A stretch of 5,528 bases of DNA. Origin: Oscillospiraceae bacterium (GTDB taxonomy: Bacteria; Bacillota; Clostridia; Oscillospirales; Acutalibacteraceae). Where the stretch lies: assembly GCA_019417045.1 (NCBI GenBank), contig DXWE01000059.1:3337-8864 (forward strand). Reading direction: 5' to 3'. Every line of letters begins with the position of its first letter. Positions within the stretch are counted from its first letter, which is position 1. Under the pieces are notes generated by a model. The model saw only the letters and a list, made by a program, of their open reading frames with translations. It was not told where the DNA came from and made no database searches. The translations under genes and the position numbers were made by a program. This document shows, piece after piece, positions 5,284 through 5,528 of this stretch.

Positions 5284-5528
5284 ATGAGAGTTTCACAGCA
5301 CACCCCCGACGGGTTGCCGGAGAACTGGGCGTTCGACGCCGCTGTGCGGGCAGAGGGGTATCCCGTGCTGTGCGGGGTGGACGAGGCGGGCCGGGGGCCA
5401 CTGTGCGGCCCGGTGTTCGCGGCGGCGGTCGTGCTCTCGCCCGGCACGATGATCGGGGGACTGACCGATTCCAAAAAGCTCAGCGAGAGCAGGCGGGAAA
5501 GCCTGTTCGACGAGATATGTGAGCGGGC
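5284..5528 (+). CDS. rnhB: Ribonuclease HII, N-terminal part (cut by window edge)
   Basis: RNase HII cleaves the RNA strand of RNA/DNA hybrids and nicks at single ribonucleotides in DNA, starting ribonucleotide excision repair. Only 81 codons are visible. After an N-terminal stretch of about 26 residues comes the diagnostic segment LCGVDEAGRGPLCGPV (29-44), which holds the first two acidic active-site residues, D33 and E34, and the GRG motif that senses the ribonucleotide junction. LTDSKKLSESRRE (60-72) is the next family signature. The two remaining catalytic aspartates lie beyond the window. The start is set by the strong ribosome binding site at 5268-5275. It follows rbgA as in other Firmicutes and completes the housekeeping operon seen here. 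Confidence 0.96.
   Translation, partial: MRVSQHTPDGLPENWAFDAAVRAEGYPVLCGVDEAGRGPLCGPVFAAAVVLSPGTMIGGLTDSKKLSESRRESLFDEICER

Noticed and set aside
4205..5401. A 398-codon open frame on the minus strand across rbgA and its flanks
   Set aside because: It is antisense to rbgA, whose conserved GTPase motifs are clear. The frame is rich in Arg, Pro, His and Ala, as expected from GC-rich shadow reading, and spans the ends of three genes.

Overview
The window is about 5.5 kb of GC-rich DNA with every gene on the plus strand. It looks like the chromosome of a spore-forming Firmicute, most likely a high-GC Clostridium relative of the Oscillospiraceae/Ruminococcaceae type. That placement is inferred from three sporulation genes, strong AGGAGG-type ribosome binding sites, a Gram-positive-type signal peptidase pair and an RbgA GTPase. 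Species cannot be named from the sequence alone.

Left part (1-2619), sporulation block. The 3' three quarters of spoIVA (spore coat basement-layer ATPase) is followed after 18 nt by a single-pass membrane protein with an M23/LytM domain. That gene overlaps by 8 nt a small M50 site-2-type intramembrane metalloprotease. The M23-M50 pair matches the SpoIVFA-SpoIVFB pair that governs pro-sigma-K processing in Bacillus. In this version the M23 domain keeps every metal and catalytic residue, and the M50 protein ends right after its membrane core with no CBS domain. All three proteins would act in the mother cell at the forespore surface.

Middle (2620-2811), control region. There is no terminator after the protease gene. 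A near-consensus sigma-A promoter with an extended -10 begins 17 nt after its stop codon and drives a leader of about 140 nt rich in hairpins. The leader resembles the ribosomal protein L19 leader and contains an exact complement of the rplS Shine-Dalgarno sequence.

Right part (2812-5528), housekeeping operon: rplS (L19), an intrinsic terminator, two tandem type I signal peptidases overlapping by 14 nt, rbgA (50S assembly GTPase) and the start of rnhB (RNase HII). The order rplS-lepB-rbgA-rnhB is a familiar Firmicute arrangement linking ribosome synthesis, protein export and RNA/DNA hybrid repair. The often-preceding rimM-trmD genes are absent here; the sporulation block takes their place.

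No mobile element, CRISPR array, tRNA or rRNA gene was seen. The best candidates for unusual biology are the intact-site SpoIVFA-like protein with its CBS-less protease partner, the junction of sporulation and ribosome operons without a terminator, two possible RNA switches (before rplS and before the first signal peptidase), and a palindrome that encodes the same nonapeptide on both strands.
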